64,000 nt of DNA, from the NCBI GenBank assembly GCA_965267185.1, contig OZ253937.1, positions 124,001 through 188,000 on the forward strand, read 5' to 3'. The notes below the pieces were generated by a model that was not told the origin of the DNA, searched no databases, and saw only the letters and a list, made by a program, of their open reading frames with translations. The stretch comes from G965267185 sp965267185. Its GTDB lineage: Bacteria > Pseudomonadota > Alphaproteobacteria > UBA6615. The position numbers and the translations under genes were made by a program. Below are positions 45,650 to 54,783 of this stretch, one piece after another (position 1 is the stretch's first letter; each line of letters opens with the position of its first letter).

Positions 45650-47088
45650 CACGCCGACGGCCGTCCTCGGGACGAATCCATCCGGTTATATTATGCGGCG
45701 GCTCGGGAACCCGGCTGTGGCCGTTATCGCGGCAGCTCTACCCCAAGCAGCTGCTGCCCCTTGTATCGTCACATTCAATGTTGCAGGAAACCGCGCGCCG
45801 GGTGCGACCGGGTGACCGGTTTCACCCGCCGCTGGTGATCTGCAACGAAGAACAGCGGTTTCTGATCGCTGAGCAATTGCGGGAAAGTGGCATCGAGCCG
45901 CGCTCCATCGTGCTCGAGCCGATGGGCCGGAACACCGGGCCGGCTGCGGCTGTTGCGGCTCTTATGGCGCTGGAAAATGACCCGAACGCGGTGTTGCTGT
46001 TGCTACCGTCGGACCATGTCATCGGCCGGCCGCGGCGCTTCCAAGCCGCCATAGATAGCGCGGCCAAGGCGGCGAGATCGGGCAATCTGGTGACTTTCGG
46101 TATGGAGCCCGACGGCCCCGAAACCGGCTATGGCTATATCCGCCGGGGCGCCAAGCTGCGTGGCGGCAGCGGGTGTTTCCGCGTCGACCGTTTCATCGAA
46201 AAGCCCAACCGGAAGTCGGCGGAGAAGCTGCTCGCCGACGGCGACGTTTACTGGAATAGCGGCATGTTCGTCATCAGCGCCAAAGTGCTGCTCGAGGAAT
46301 TCGAGCGCTACGAGCCGAAAATACTCACCGCCTGCCGGCGCGCGCTAGCGAGCGGCACGACGGATCTGGATTTCTTCCGGCTCGACGCCAAGGCGTTCGC
46401 CACGGCGCCGGCATTGCCGATCGACGTGGCGGTTATGGAGCGCACCGAACACGCTGCCGTCCTGCCGGCCGATATCGGTTGGAGCGATGTCGGGTCCTGG
46501 TCGGTGTTGCGCGATCTGGGAACCGCCGACGCCAAGGGCAATGTCAAGGCGGGCGATGTGGCCTTGCATAAGGTCACCAATTCCTATGTCCGAAGCGAGG
46601 GGCCGCTGGTGAGTGTCATCGGACTAGATGACGTCATCGTCGTTGCGACCGATGATGCCTTACTCGTCACGGCTGCCGATAGCGCGCAGGATGTTGGCCA
46701 GATGGTCAAGAAACTAGACAAGGCCGGGCGCTCCGAACCCACGTCTCATTCGACCGTGCACAGGCCTTGGGGGTCGTATCAAACGATCGATTTGGGCGAC
46801 GGCTATCAGGTCAAACGCATTACGGTGAAACCGGGTGGGCGGTTATCGCTGCAGTATCATCACCACCGGGCGGAGCACTGGGTTGTGATTCAAGGGCGCG
46901 CCGACATCGTGCGCGGAGACGAGGAACTTGTGCTGCGGGAAAACCAATCGACCTATATTCCCACCGGCGTGAAGCACCGGTTGGAGAATAAGGGACGCTC
47001 GCTTCTGCAGCTCATCGAAGTGCAAACGGGAAGCTATCTTGGCGAAGACGACATCGTTCGCCTCGACGATGTCTATGGCCGGAACTGA
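45646..47088 (+). CDS. manC: Mannose-1-phosphate guanylyltransferase / mannose-6-phosphate isomerase
   Basis: A 480-residue bifunctional enzyme. The N-terminal nucleotidyltransferase has LCGGSGTRLWPLSRQLYPKQ (residues 17-36) and, about residues 185-190, FIEKPN. The C-terminal cupin domain has RPWGSYQ and GGRLSLQYHHHRAEHWVV, the metal-binding isomerase region. It makes GDP-mannose from mannose-1-phosphate and interconverts fructose-6-P and mannose-6-P. It likely feeds the dehydrogenase at 4121-5443. AAAGG precedes the ATG. It converges on the small regulator gene 16 bases downstream. Confidence 0.94.
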   Translation: MTRRRPSSGRIHPVILCGGSGTRLWPLSRQLYPKQLLPLVSSHSMLQETARRVRPGDRFHPPLVICNEEQRFLIAEQLRESGIEPRSIVLEPMGRNTGPAAAVAALMALENDPNAVLLLLPSDHVIGRPRRFQAAIDSAAKAARSGNLVTFGMEPDGPETGYGYIRRGAKLRGGSGCFRVDRFIEKPNRKSAEKLLADGDVYWNSGMFVISAKVLLEEFERYEPKILTACRRALASGTTDLDFFRLDAKAFATAPALPIDVAVMERTEHAAVLPADIGWSDVGSWSVLRDLGTADAKGNVKAGDVALHKVTNSYVRSEGPLVSVIGLDDVIVVATDDALLVTAADSAQDVGQMVKKLDKAGRSEPTSHSTVHRPWGSYQTIDLGDGYQVKRITVKPGGRLSLQYHHHRAEHWVVIQGRADIVRGDEELVLRENQSTYIPTGVKHRLENKGRSLLQLIEVQTGSYLGEDDIVRLDDVYGRN

Positions 47089-47104
47089 CCGCCGTAGAGG
47101 CTGA

Positions 47105-47368
47105 TTAGCTAAGCCTGTGCTTGCCGTCGTTGTAGTGCGAACTGCGCAGGCGTACCGCCGGACCGTTGTCCTGGAAGAAGAACTCCGCGCCTGCGGCCTC
47201 GAGGGCCTCTTGTACTCGCTGAATACTACTGACGTTTCCAGTTACGGCGCCGCTGCCTTTTTCCATGCGCTGCACGGTAGTAATGTGGAGGCCGGCCCGT
47301 TCGGCAAGTTCGCGCGCGGACCATCCGAGGAAAGCCCTTGCGGCTCGAATCTGTTCGCATACCAGCAT
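47105..47368 (-). CDS. XRE-family helix-turn-helix regulator
   Basis: An 87-residue protein. Residues about 5-60 form an XRE/Cro-type DNA-binding domain: IRAARAFLGWSARELAERAG, then HITTVQRMEKG. The C-terminal tail includes GAEFFFQDNGPAVRL, common in small regulators of alphaproteobacteria. It lies at the left border of the PrsT region, with 472 bases to prsT, and may act there or elsewhere; no operator was identified. Confidence 0.85.
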   Translation of the reverse strand: MLVCEQIRAARAFLGWSARELAERAGLHITTVQRMEKGSGAVTGNVSSIQRVQEALEAAGAEFFFQDNGPAVRLRSSHYNDGKHRLS

Positions 47369-47840
47369 GAATTAATCGCCGTTTCCCATTAATATGCGGC
47401 GAATTTACGGGCGATTTATGAAAAATTCGGAAATGCCGACGGTTAATACCGCCGCGGTAATGAGTAGTTCAAACCACCATAGGTTTATTTCGCGCGCGTC
47501 GGAGGTCGCGCCGCGGACGCGCCGGGCCGGATACTCAAGCCGTGCGTTAAAATACTGCAATCATTAACACTTATTAATCTTTGCGCGAGCTTAAGTAGAG
47601 CAAGTTACGGCCAATATTGTTGAGATTTTAATGTTGGCGAGCTATTAATACCGACAATATATATTGCGGCAGATCGGCATATCCGTTGGCTGGGTTTTGC
47701 CGTTAACTATATGTCTTGCAAGACTATTTGCCGCGACCGGAGAGACAACATCTTTTGATGAGTGCCGTTCGGCGGATCGGCTAAAATCGAATGCATCATT
47801 CCCCGAGCTGTTTCAATAAGGGGCGGAGAGGACCGAAATC
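47369..47840. other. Divergent intergenic region between XRE regulator and prsT
   Basis: These 472 bases hold the promoters of the regulator and of the first prsT gene. The section 47560-47720 is AT-rich. A sequence at 47686-47700 resembles a sigma-54 promoter (TTGGC ... TTTTGC), but the space between GG and GC is 9 bases, not 10, so it is not called. No gene or RNA was seen. Confidence 0.5.
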
Positions 47841-50639
47841 GTGCCAAGATTGACGAAACCAATCCAAATCGCGACGCTTGCCATTATGGCGTCTGTGGCG
47901 CTTCCGATTGCTTTGCCAGGCGGGACCGCCTTCGCCATCACTACCGACCAGTTCGTCGACCGGGCGCAGGAGTACTACGATCAGGGCGAGTTGCGTTCGA
48001 GCATCATCGAGCTCAAGAACGCACTACAACAGAATCCCGATAACGCAGCAGCACGGCTGCTTCTCGGTCGGGTCTATCTCGACGCGTTCGATGTCATATC
48101 CGCGGAAAAAGAACTTTTGCGGGCGCAGAACCTGGGGGTCGTTTCCACGGATTTGACCGAGGCGCTCGGTCGCGCGTGGCTGTCGCTGGGCCGATTTGAT
48201 GAGATATTGGAGGAAATCGCCGCAGACGATGCAGCACCGGCGCCGCACCAGGCGACAGTTCTGGCGTTGCGGGGCTGGGCGCTGGTGGGGCTGACGCGCT
48301 CCGCCGAAGCAATGAGGGATTTTCAGGCCGCGTTGGGACACAATCCCGAAAATGCGGAAGCCCACGCCGGTATCGGACGCGTGGCTTTCTTGCAGAACGA
48401 CCTTACCGCTGCGGGAGAGAGTCTTTCGAAGGCGGAGACGATAGATCCAAAAGCGCAGAGTGTCTTGCGGCTGAAGGGTGATTTGAATTTTGTGCTCCGC
48501 GCCTACGAGGAATCCGAAACGGCTTACCGGGAACTTAGTGATACATACCCTCATATTTCTCACATCCTTTTGCTCGCGAACGCCCAGGCCGTTCAGGGTG
48601 AATTAGATGAAGCGCTCGCTGGCGCTAATCGTGTGTTGCGGGTGGCGCCGGGGAATCCTGCGGCGGGATATCTGCGGGCTCTCGTTTCATACCAAAAGAA
48701 GGAGTATCGGCAGGCCAAGCAGCAGGTCGATCGTCTGGTTCAGCTGATTCCCGATCATATGCCGTCGCAACTTCTCGCCGGTGCGACAAACTTCGCTCTG
48801 AATAATAATGAACAGGCGCTCACGTTCTTGCGGCGCTATGTGAATGCGTTGCCAGACGATCAGAACGCGCGTCGATTGCTCGGCGCGACGCAGCTACGGC
48901 TTAACGATTCCCAAGGCGCCCGCGAAACGCTAAAGCCGCTCGAAGAGGGTGTGGCTGACGATGATGCCATCCTATTGGCGCTCATAGGCTCAGCCGCACT
49001 TCGCTCGGGCGATCTCGAAAGCGGCCAACAGTTCCTAAAGCAGCTTGTTAAAGCGCAACCGGAAAACTCCGTAGCTCGGGCTCATCTCGGCGCGGTCGAG
49101 CTAGCTCTGGGCAATGCTGATCAGGGTATTGTCGACCTGGAAAAAGCGCTTGAGATCGACCCGAACCTGGACCGCGTTCTCTATTCCATTATCGTCTTTC
49201 ATATTTCCAATGGCGACTATGAGAAGGCGCTCGACGCGGCGGGACGCTTGCGCGACAAGTTTCCCGACAACGCGCAGGCACACACACTTCTCGGTGCCGC
49301 TCATGTCGGCCTCGGCGACATAGACGCGGCGACAGTCGCTTTTGAGAGAGCGATCGAAATTAAACCCGGCGTTACCGATGCCAGTTCCAACCTCGCCAAC
49401 ATCAAGATGAGTGAGGGAAAACCGGAAGAGGCCCGCGCGCTTTACGAAGACGTCCTCGAGCACAATCCCGACCATCTGAGAACATTGCTGCGGCTCGCTG
49501 AGGTCGAGAAACAACTCGGCCAGCCGGCCAGGGAATTGGAATTGCTCGAGCAAGCTGCCCGGCAAAATCCGGAGTCGTTGGCGGCCGCGATATTGCTGGG
49601 CCGCGCCTACATGGAGCGCGACGAACCGTTGAAGGCGCTGGACGTTACGGCGGACTTGGTCGACGGAGATTCCGAAGATAGATCTGCATTGGAAGTGGTG
49701 GCGCAAGCGTATCTGCGAAGCGGAAACCCCGAGAGGGCACTCGGTTTCTTTCAACGCTTGGCTGAGTTGAGCCCAGGCGAAGCTGCGGGGCATTTCAATG
49801 TGGCGCGCGTTTATGAGGAGTTGCGCAATTTCCCCGAGGCCGACGCTGAGCTTAAAAAAGTGCTTGAAATCGATGCCGAACATCGCGGGGCGAAGTTCGC
49901 GCGCGCGCGTGTGTTGGCCGCACAAAGGGATTTCGACGAAGCGAAGCAAATTCTCGCCGAACTCGACGCGGCGAACCCCAATTCGCCCCTTATCCTCGAT
50001 CAGCAAGCCCGAATCGCCATGGCGGAGCGGCGCCCGGGCGAAGCGGTAGCGCTGCTGAAGCGGGCACTCGAGGTTCGCGACAACAGCCGTTTGACGGTTC
50101 TTCTCGCTCAGGCGCATGCGCAAAACGGTGCGATCGAAGAAGGCGTGGCCACCCTCAATTCCTGGCTTGGCCGGTTTCCCGATGACGTTCAGGTTCGGAG
50201 CTTCCTGGCGCGGTCATATTTGCAGCTCGAACAATATGACAATGCGAGAAAGCAATACGGTGAAGTCGTAACGCGGCTTCCCGATAATGTGGCCGCCCTC
50301 AACAATCTAGCCTGGCTCGAATGGCGTTTGGGCAACTCCGACTCAGGACTAACTCATGCGCGCCGGGCGCTTGAATTGGCGCCCGACGACGGCCGTGTCA
50401 TGGATACACTTGCGGTGATTTTGGTAGATCAAGGCAATAGCGCCGAAGCGCTGCCACTGCTCCGCCGCGCCACCCAATTGTTGCCCCAGAGCGCCGCGAT
50501 TCGCTTCCATCTTGCGCAAGCATTGGCGGCGGAAGGCGACATGGAGACGGCACGAAGCATTCTTACCCAGCTCGTTGGCATCGACCGCGAGTTTGCCGAG
50601 CGCGCTGACGCCGAAGCGTTACTTCAGAGTTTGCAATAG
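47841..50639 (+). CDS. prsT: PEP-CTERM system TPR-repeat protein PrsT (copy 1)
   Basis: A 932-residue secreted TPR protein. Residues 1-33 are a signal peptide ending AFA; the mature start ITTDQFVDRAQEYYDQGELR is the PrsT signature. The whole remaining chain is degenerate TPR units (about twenty-plus helix pairs), with words like ALQQNPDNAAARLLLGRVYL and a conserved end HLAQALAAEGDMETARSILT. It should act in the periplasm, probably as a scaffold or secretion partner for the XrtA/EPS system. It begins with GTG at 47841 after GGAGAGG. The second copy follows 84 bases downstream. Confidence 0.93.
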   Translation: MPRLTKPIQIATLAIMASVALPIALPGGTAFAITTDQFVDRAQEYYDQGELRSSIIELKNALQQNPDNAAARLLLGRVYLDAFDVISAEKELLRAQNLGVVSTDLTEALGRAWLSLGRFDEILEEIAADDAAPAPHQATVLALRGWALVGLTRSAEAMRDFQAALGHNPENAEAHAGIGRVAFLQNDLTAAGESLSKAETIDPKAQSVLRLKGDLNFVLRAYEESETAYRELSDTYPHISHILLLANAQAVQGELDEALAGANRVLRVAPGNPAAGYLRALVSYQKKEYRQAKQQVDRLVQLIPDHMPSQLLAGATNFALNNNEQALTFLRRYVNALPDDQNARRLLGATQLRLNDSQGARETLKPLEEGVADDDAILLALIGSAALRSGDLESGQQFLKQLVKAQPENSVARAHLGAVELALGNADQGIVDLEKALEIDPNLDRVLYSIIVFHISNGDYEKALDAAGRLRDKFPDNAQAHTLLGAAHVGLGDIDAATVAFERAIEIKPGVTDASSNLANIKMSEGKPEEARALYEDVLEHNPDHLRTLLRLAEVEKQLGQPARELELLEQAARQNPESLAAAILLGRAYMERDEPLKALDVTADLVDGDSEDRSALEVVAQAYLRSGNPERALGFFQRLAELSPGEAAGHFNVARVYEELRNFPEADAELKKVLEIDAEHRGAKFARARVLAAQRDFDEAKQILAELDAANPNSPLILDQQARIAMAERRPGEAVALLKRALEVRDNSRLTVLLAQAHAQNGAIEEGVATLNSWLGRFPDDVQVRSFLARSYLQLEQYDNARKQYGEVVTRLPDNVAALNNLAWLEWRLGNSDSGLTHARRALELAPDDGRVMDTLAVILVDQGNSAEALPLLRRATQLLPQSAAIRFHLAQALAAEGDMETARSILTQLVGIDREFAERADAEALLQSLQ

Positions 50640-50723
50640 TACGATCGGCTGCCCATTAGCTCAGAGTTCGTTTCGTTGCCCGCGGCGCTAAATAGATAAG
50701 AGCGGAATGGGGAGGGTGGCACC

Positions 50724-53495
50724 GTGCTGAGGCTGACGAGATTATTTCTGGTCGCCGTCTTCGCCGCCCTATTGAGTAGCCCCGCGCTCGCGGTGACGAC
50801 CGATCAGTTTGTCGATCGCGCGCAAGAGTTCTACGAGCGTGGCGAGCTGCAAGCCAGCGTCATCGAACTCAAAAACGCGCTGCAGCAAAATCCCGATAGT
50901 GCCGCCGCCCGGCTGTTACTTGGCAGAGTCTATCTCGAAGCGTTCGATCCTGCATCGGCCGAAAAAGAGCTGCTGCGAGCGCGTAGCCTAGGGGTCGTTT
51001 CTCCTGTCCTAACCGAAGCGCTCGGTCAGGCTTGGCTGCGCTTGCGGCGCTTTGACAATATTATCGACAACATCGAAGCCGATCCGTCCGCTTCGCCCCG
51101 GCATCGCGCAAACGTTCATATATTGCGCGGTGGTGCGCTACTGGGGCTGGAACGCGCCGCGGAGGCGGCGGAAAGCTTCCACGCGGCTCTGACCGATGAT
51201 CCCCGCAACGCTGAAGCGCTAGCGGGGCTGGGACAAATAGCCTATTCGCGGAACGATCTGGACACTGCCGAGGCGCGCTTGGCGGAGGCGCTCGCCGCCG
51301 ATCCGGGATCGCTGAGAGCGCTGCGGCTCAAGGGCGATATGAACTTCTCGCGGGGTGATTTCGCGGAAGCCGAAGTGGCGTACCGGCAATTGGTCCATGC
51401 GTTTTCCGATATCCAGAGCAATCTGTTGCTAGCCTACGCGGTTGCTGCGCAGGGCAAGCACGATGCGGCGCTGACGATAATTCACCCGGTGCTGGATGTC
51501 GCGCCGGAACATCCCGGCGTCGGCTATCTGCGAGCCCTTGTGGCGTTCCAGACTAAAGATTATGAGGCTGCCAAGTTTCACGTCGATCAGCTCGTGCAAG
51601 TGCTGCCCGACCATATGCCGACGCACCTGCTTGCAGGCGCAACCAATTTTGCGCTCAAGAACAATGAGCAGGCGCTGAGCTTCTTGCGGCGTTATGTGAA
51701 CGAGCGGCCCCAAGACGGCGCGGCGCGGCGGCTGTTGGCGGCAACTCAACTGCGGCTTGGCCAGGCGGGCGATGCAAAAGAAACGCTCGCACCGCTGCAG
51801 GAAGACCTTGCCCCCGACGACGCCGCGCTGTTGGCCCTTATCGGCACTGCCGCCCAGCGCTCAGGCGACCTGGAAGAAGGGCAGCAATATTTGTCGCGGT
51901 TGGTTGAAACCCAGCCGGAAAATCCCGTGGCGCGGGCGCATCTGGGCGCTATCGAACTCGCGCTCGGCCGGACCGACGACGGGATTCTCGAACTAGAGAA
52001 AGCGCTCGAACTCGATCCAACGGTGGATCGTGTCCTTTATTCCATCGTCGTTTCGCATATCTCGAACCGGGACTATCAGCGCGCTTTCGACGTGGCGGTG
52101 AAACTGCGCGATAGGTTCCCAAAGAATGCACAAGCCTGGACCCTGGTGGGCGCCGCCTATGCCGGGCTTGGCGATTTCGGCGCAGCGTCCGGCGCCTTTG
52201 AAAGGGCGCTGACGATCCGCCCAGGTGCGACCGATGCCGGCTCCAGCCTGGCGAACCTTAAAATACGCCAGGGAAATATGGAGGCAGCCCGCACCTTGTA
52301 TCGGCATGTCCTCGAGCATAATCCCGACCACTTGCGAACGTTGCTGCAGCTGGCTTTGCTCGAAAACCGTCTCGACCGGCCGACCGAAGAGTTAGGTCTA
52401 CTAGAGCGCGCGGTGGGCCTGTATCCCGAATCGCGTGACGCTCGAGGGTTGCTGGGGCGCGCCTATATGGAGCGTGGTGAGCCGTTGAAAGCGCTCGACG
52501 CGACGGCCGATTTAGTCGATTTGGACTCCGATGATGCGGCGTTGCTCGAGATCGTGGCCGGTGCGTACCTGCGCATTGGAAATGCCGAGCGGTCGCTTGG
52601 TTTTTTCCAGCGTTTGGTTGAACTGGATCCCGACAATACGGCGGCACGCTTCGATTTGGCGCGTGTCTACGAGCGGCAGGAGAACTTTAGCGAGGCCGAT
52701 TCCCAGTTGCGTAAGGTGCTCGCGCTCGATGCGCGGCACCGCGGCGCGAAGTTTGTTTTGGCACGGGTGCGTGCGGCCCAGCGCGATCTTGCCAGCGCCA
52801 AGGAACTTGTCGCCGAGCTCAAGGCCCAGAATCCCAATTCGCAGGCCTTGCTCGATTTAGAGGCGCGGATCGCTTTAGCGGAAAAGAGACCTGCCGATGC
52901 CGTTGGGCTGCTCGAACGCGCCCATGCGATGCGCGACAACCGGCGTGTTTTGATTCTACTGGCCAAGGCTCAGGCACGCGCCGGCGCGGTCGATGCGGGC
53001 ATGACGACGTTGCAAGATTGGCTTGACCGGCATCCCGACGATGTGCAGGTCCGCCAATTCCTCGCGCGTTCCTATCTGGAGTTGGGGCGCTATGATGACG
53101 CGCACACGGAGTATGGCGAGTTGGTCGCGCGCCTTCCCGACAATGTGGCGGCGCTTAAACGCTTGGCCTGGCTCGACTGGCGGCTCGGCAGCGGCGAGCA
53201 AGGCTTGGTCCGCGCGCGCCGGGCCCTCGAACTGGCGCCCAACGACCCGGAGGTGATGGACACCCTCGGGGTGATTTTGGTGGATCAAGGCGAGAGCGCC
53301 GAGGCATTACCGTTGCTCCGGCGGGCCAACCAATTGCTGCCTCACCGTCCGTCGGTCCGGTTTCATCTTGCCCGGGCGTTGGCGGCGGACGGTGATGAGG
53401 AGACGGCGCGCCGGATTCTCATCCAGCTCGTCGGCATCGACCGTGAGTTTGCCGAGCGCGCCGAAGCCGAGGCCTTGCTACGGCGCTTGCGGTAG
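50724..53495 (+). CDS. prsT: PEP-CTERM system TPR-repeat protein PrsT (copy 2)
   Basis: A 923-residue paralogue of the preceding gene, colinear over its whole length. The signal peptide (about residues 1-25, ending ALA) is followed by VTTDQFVDRAQEFYERGELQ, and the C-terminus has FHLARALAADGDEETARRIL. The start is GTG at 50724 after GGGGAGG. Many positions differ while the pattern of TPR units is kept, so this is an old tandem duplication with divergence, not a recent copy. The pair may form a heteromer or serve two related structures. Confidence 0.92.
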   Translation: MLRLTRLFLVAVFAALLSSPALAVTTDQFVDRAQEFYERGELQASVIELKNALQQNPDSAAARLLLGRVYLEAFDPASAEKELLRARSLGVVSPVLTEALGQAWLRLRRFDNIIDNIEADPSASPRHRANVHILRGGALLGLERAAEAAESFHAALTDDPRNAEALAGLGQIAYSRNDLDTAEARLAEALAADPGSLRALRLKGDMNFSRGDFAEAEVAYRQLVHAFSDIQSNLLLAYAVAAQGKHDAALTIIHPVLDVAPEHPGVGYLRALVAFQTKDYEAAKFHVDQLVQVLPDHMPTHLLAGATNFALKNNEQALSFLRRYVNERPQDGAARRLLAATQLRLGQAGDAKETLAPLQEDLAPDDAALLALIGTAAQRSGDLEEGQQYLSRLVETQPENPVARAHLGAIELALGRTDDGILELEKALELDPTVDRVLYSIVVSHISNRDYQRAFDVAVKLRDRFPKNAQAWTLVGAAYAGLGDFGAASGAFERALTIRPGATDAGSSLANLKIRQGNMEAARTLYRHVLEHNPDHLRTLLQLALLENRLDRPTEELGLLERAVGLYPESRDARGLLGRAYMERGEPLKALDATADLVDLDSDDAALLEIVAGAYLRIGNAERSLGFFQRLVELDPDNTAARFDLARVYERQENFSEADSQLRKVLALDARHRGAKFVLARVRAAQRDLASAKELVAELKAQNPNSQALLDLEARIALAEKRPADAVGLLERAHAMRDNRRVLILLAKAQARAGAVDAGMTTLQDWLDRHPDDVQVRQFLARSYLELGRYDDAHTEYGELVARLPDNVAALKRLAWLDWRLGSGEQGLVRARRALELAPNDPEVMDTLGVILVDQGESAEALPLLRRANQLLPHRPSVRFHLARALAADGDEETARRILIQLVGIDREFAERAEAEALLRRLR

Positions 53496-53938
53496 GCGGC
53501 GACAGCCGCATTTGCGTCTAAATTTCCCAATTAGCGGCGCGATTCCGGGCTAAATCGGTACCGGGCAACGGCTTTTATTTGCCCCGAATCTGCGGTGCTA
53601 AATATAACCGCCCCCTAATCTCATTCTATTCAAACAATGAAAGGAAGGATGAAATTGCGATCGCCTAAAAAGCGTCATTTTTTGCCAATAAGGAACGTCG
53701 TCTCAAATTCGGCTTGGGGAGCCGGTCAGGCGCGGTATCCGGCGAATTTGGTGAATAGTTTATTAAGGCTGGATCGCAACTTGGCCAAATAATTAAGACG
53801 GCTTTAACGGTTCCTAAGCGAAACTATTGATGCAGGAATTTGTCCCAGTTGGGGGCCGGTCTATTCGGCCATGCGGGAGACGGTGCGGGGGTGTAGCGCC
53901 GGCTCTAGGAGGAGAGCCCGAAAGGGAAGCAGGTAGCG
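53496..53938. other. Intergenic region upstream of the acyltransferase gene
   Basis: A 443-base gap. A 51-codon frame from ATG 53637 (a second ATG at 53649) to TAA 53790-53792 is basic, lacks recognisable features and has AGGAAGG too close to the second ATG; I do not call it. GGAGGAGAG at 53909-53917 may be part of the leader of the next gene. No sigma-54 site was found. Confidence 0.45.
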
Positions 53939-54781
53939 ATGACTTCTCATACCGCTCATACGGATCGTGGAGACGCAATGTCTCTCCACAAAGATGCGTC
54001 GGTGCCCGATGGCCGTGCGCGCACTCCAAGCTTAGCGGAAACCTACCATATGTACTTTGATATCGTCCTGGCAGACACAGACGAGTTGCGCGAAGAAGCC
54101 TACCGATTACGCTATGAGGTTTACTGCGTTGAAAACGCATACGAAGACCCCGCCGAGAACCCCGGCGGTTTCGAACGGGATCAGTATGACGAAAATTCCG
54201 TTCATGCGTTGCTGGTCCACCGGTCCAGCGGGCTGGTCGCTGGAACCGTCCGGCTGATTTTACCCTCGCCCGAAGCGCCGGCGCGCAGTTTCCCTATTCA
54301 GAATCTGTGCGACGACCCGATCTTCGAAAACCCGGATATTTTGCCGATTCAAAGAACCGCCGAGATATCGCGATTCTGCGTTTCGAAAAAGATGCGCCGC
54401 CGTCAGACCGACCGGAAATATCCGAACGAGACCGAATTGGTGCCGTCGGCAGACAGCCGGCGGGTGATCCCGAATATGATGCTCGGGCTGCTCGAAGCCG
54501 GTGTCATGTTAAGCGTGCAGAATGGCGTGACCCATTGGTGCGCCGAGATCGAGCCGGCGTTGTTGCGGCTGCTGGCGCGCAGCGGAATTTATTTCGATCC
54601 GATCGGGCCGCTGGTCGACTATCACGGCATGCGTCAGCCTTGCTACATCCCGCTCGAAACCATGCTGTCGCGTACCCGCGAGGAAAAGTACGAAGTGTGG
54701 GAACTTCTCACCGGCGGCGGCGCTCATCTGAGCGGGTTCGGTAATTTCGGCGCCGAAGCCGACATGGCGCTCGCGATCTAA
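53939..54781 (+). CDS. PEP-CTERM/exosortase-associated acyltransferase (TIGR03694-like)
   Basis: A 280-residue GNAT-fold protein related to acyl-homoserine-lactone synthases. The segment REEAYRLRYEVYCVENAYED (about residues 51-70), then SGLVAGTVRLILP and EISRFCVSKKMRRR, are hallmarks of the exosortase-associated acyltransferase family. Its product is unknown; an acylated small molecule or glycan is possible. ATG at 53939 follows AGGTAGCG; a second in-frame ATG is at 53978. It is 2 bases upstream of the ThiF-nitroreductase gene, a tight coupling. Confidence 0.88.
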   Translation: MTSHTAHTDRGDAMSLHKDASVPDGRARTPSLAETYHMYFDIVLADTDELREEAYRLRYEVYCVENAYEDPAENPGGFERDQYDENSVHALLVHRSSGLVAGTVRLILPSPEAPARSFPIQNLCDDPIFENPDILPIQRTAEISRFCVSKKMRRRQTDRKYPNETELVPSADSRRVIPNMMLGLLEAGVMLSVQNGVTHWCAEIEPALLRLLARSGIYFDPIGPLVDYHGMRQPCYIPLETMLSRTREEKYEVWELLTGGGAHLSGFGNFGAEADMALAI

Positions 54782-54783
54782 TC

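Noticed and set aside
47686..47700. Sigma-54-like site upstream of prsT
   Set aside because: GG to GC spacing is 9, not 10, and the -24 CAC is missing.
49101..50123. 340-residue minus-strand frame in prsT
   Set aside because: Antisense shadow of a clear TPR protein; Arg/Cys-rich with no domain.
53637..53792. 51-residue frame before the acyltransferase gene
   Set aside because: No recognisable features and poorly placed ribosome-binding site.
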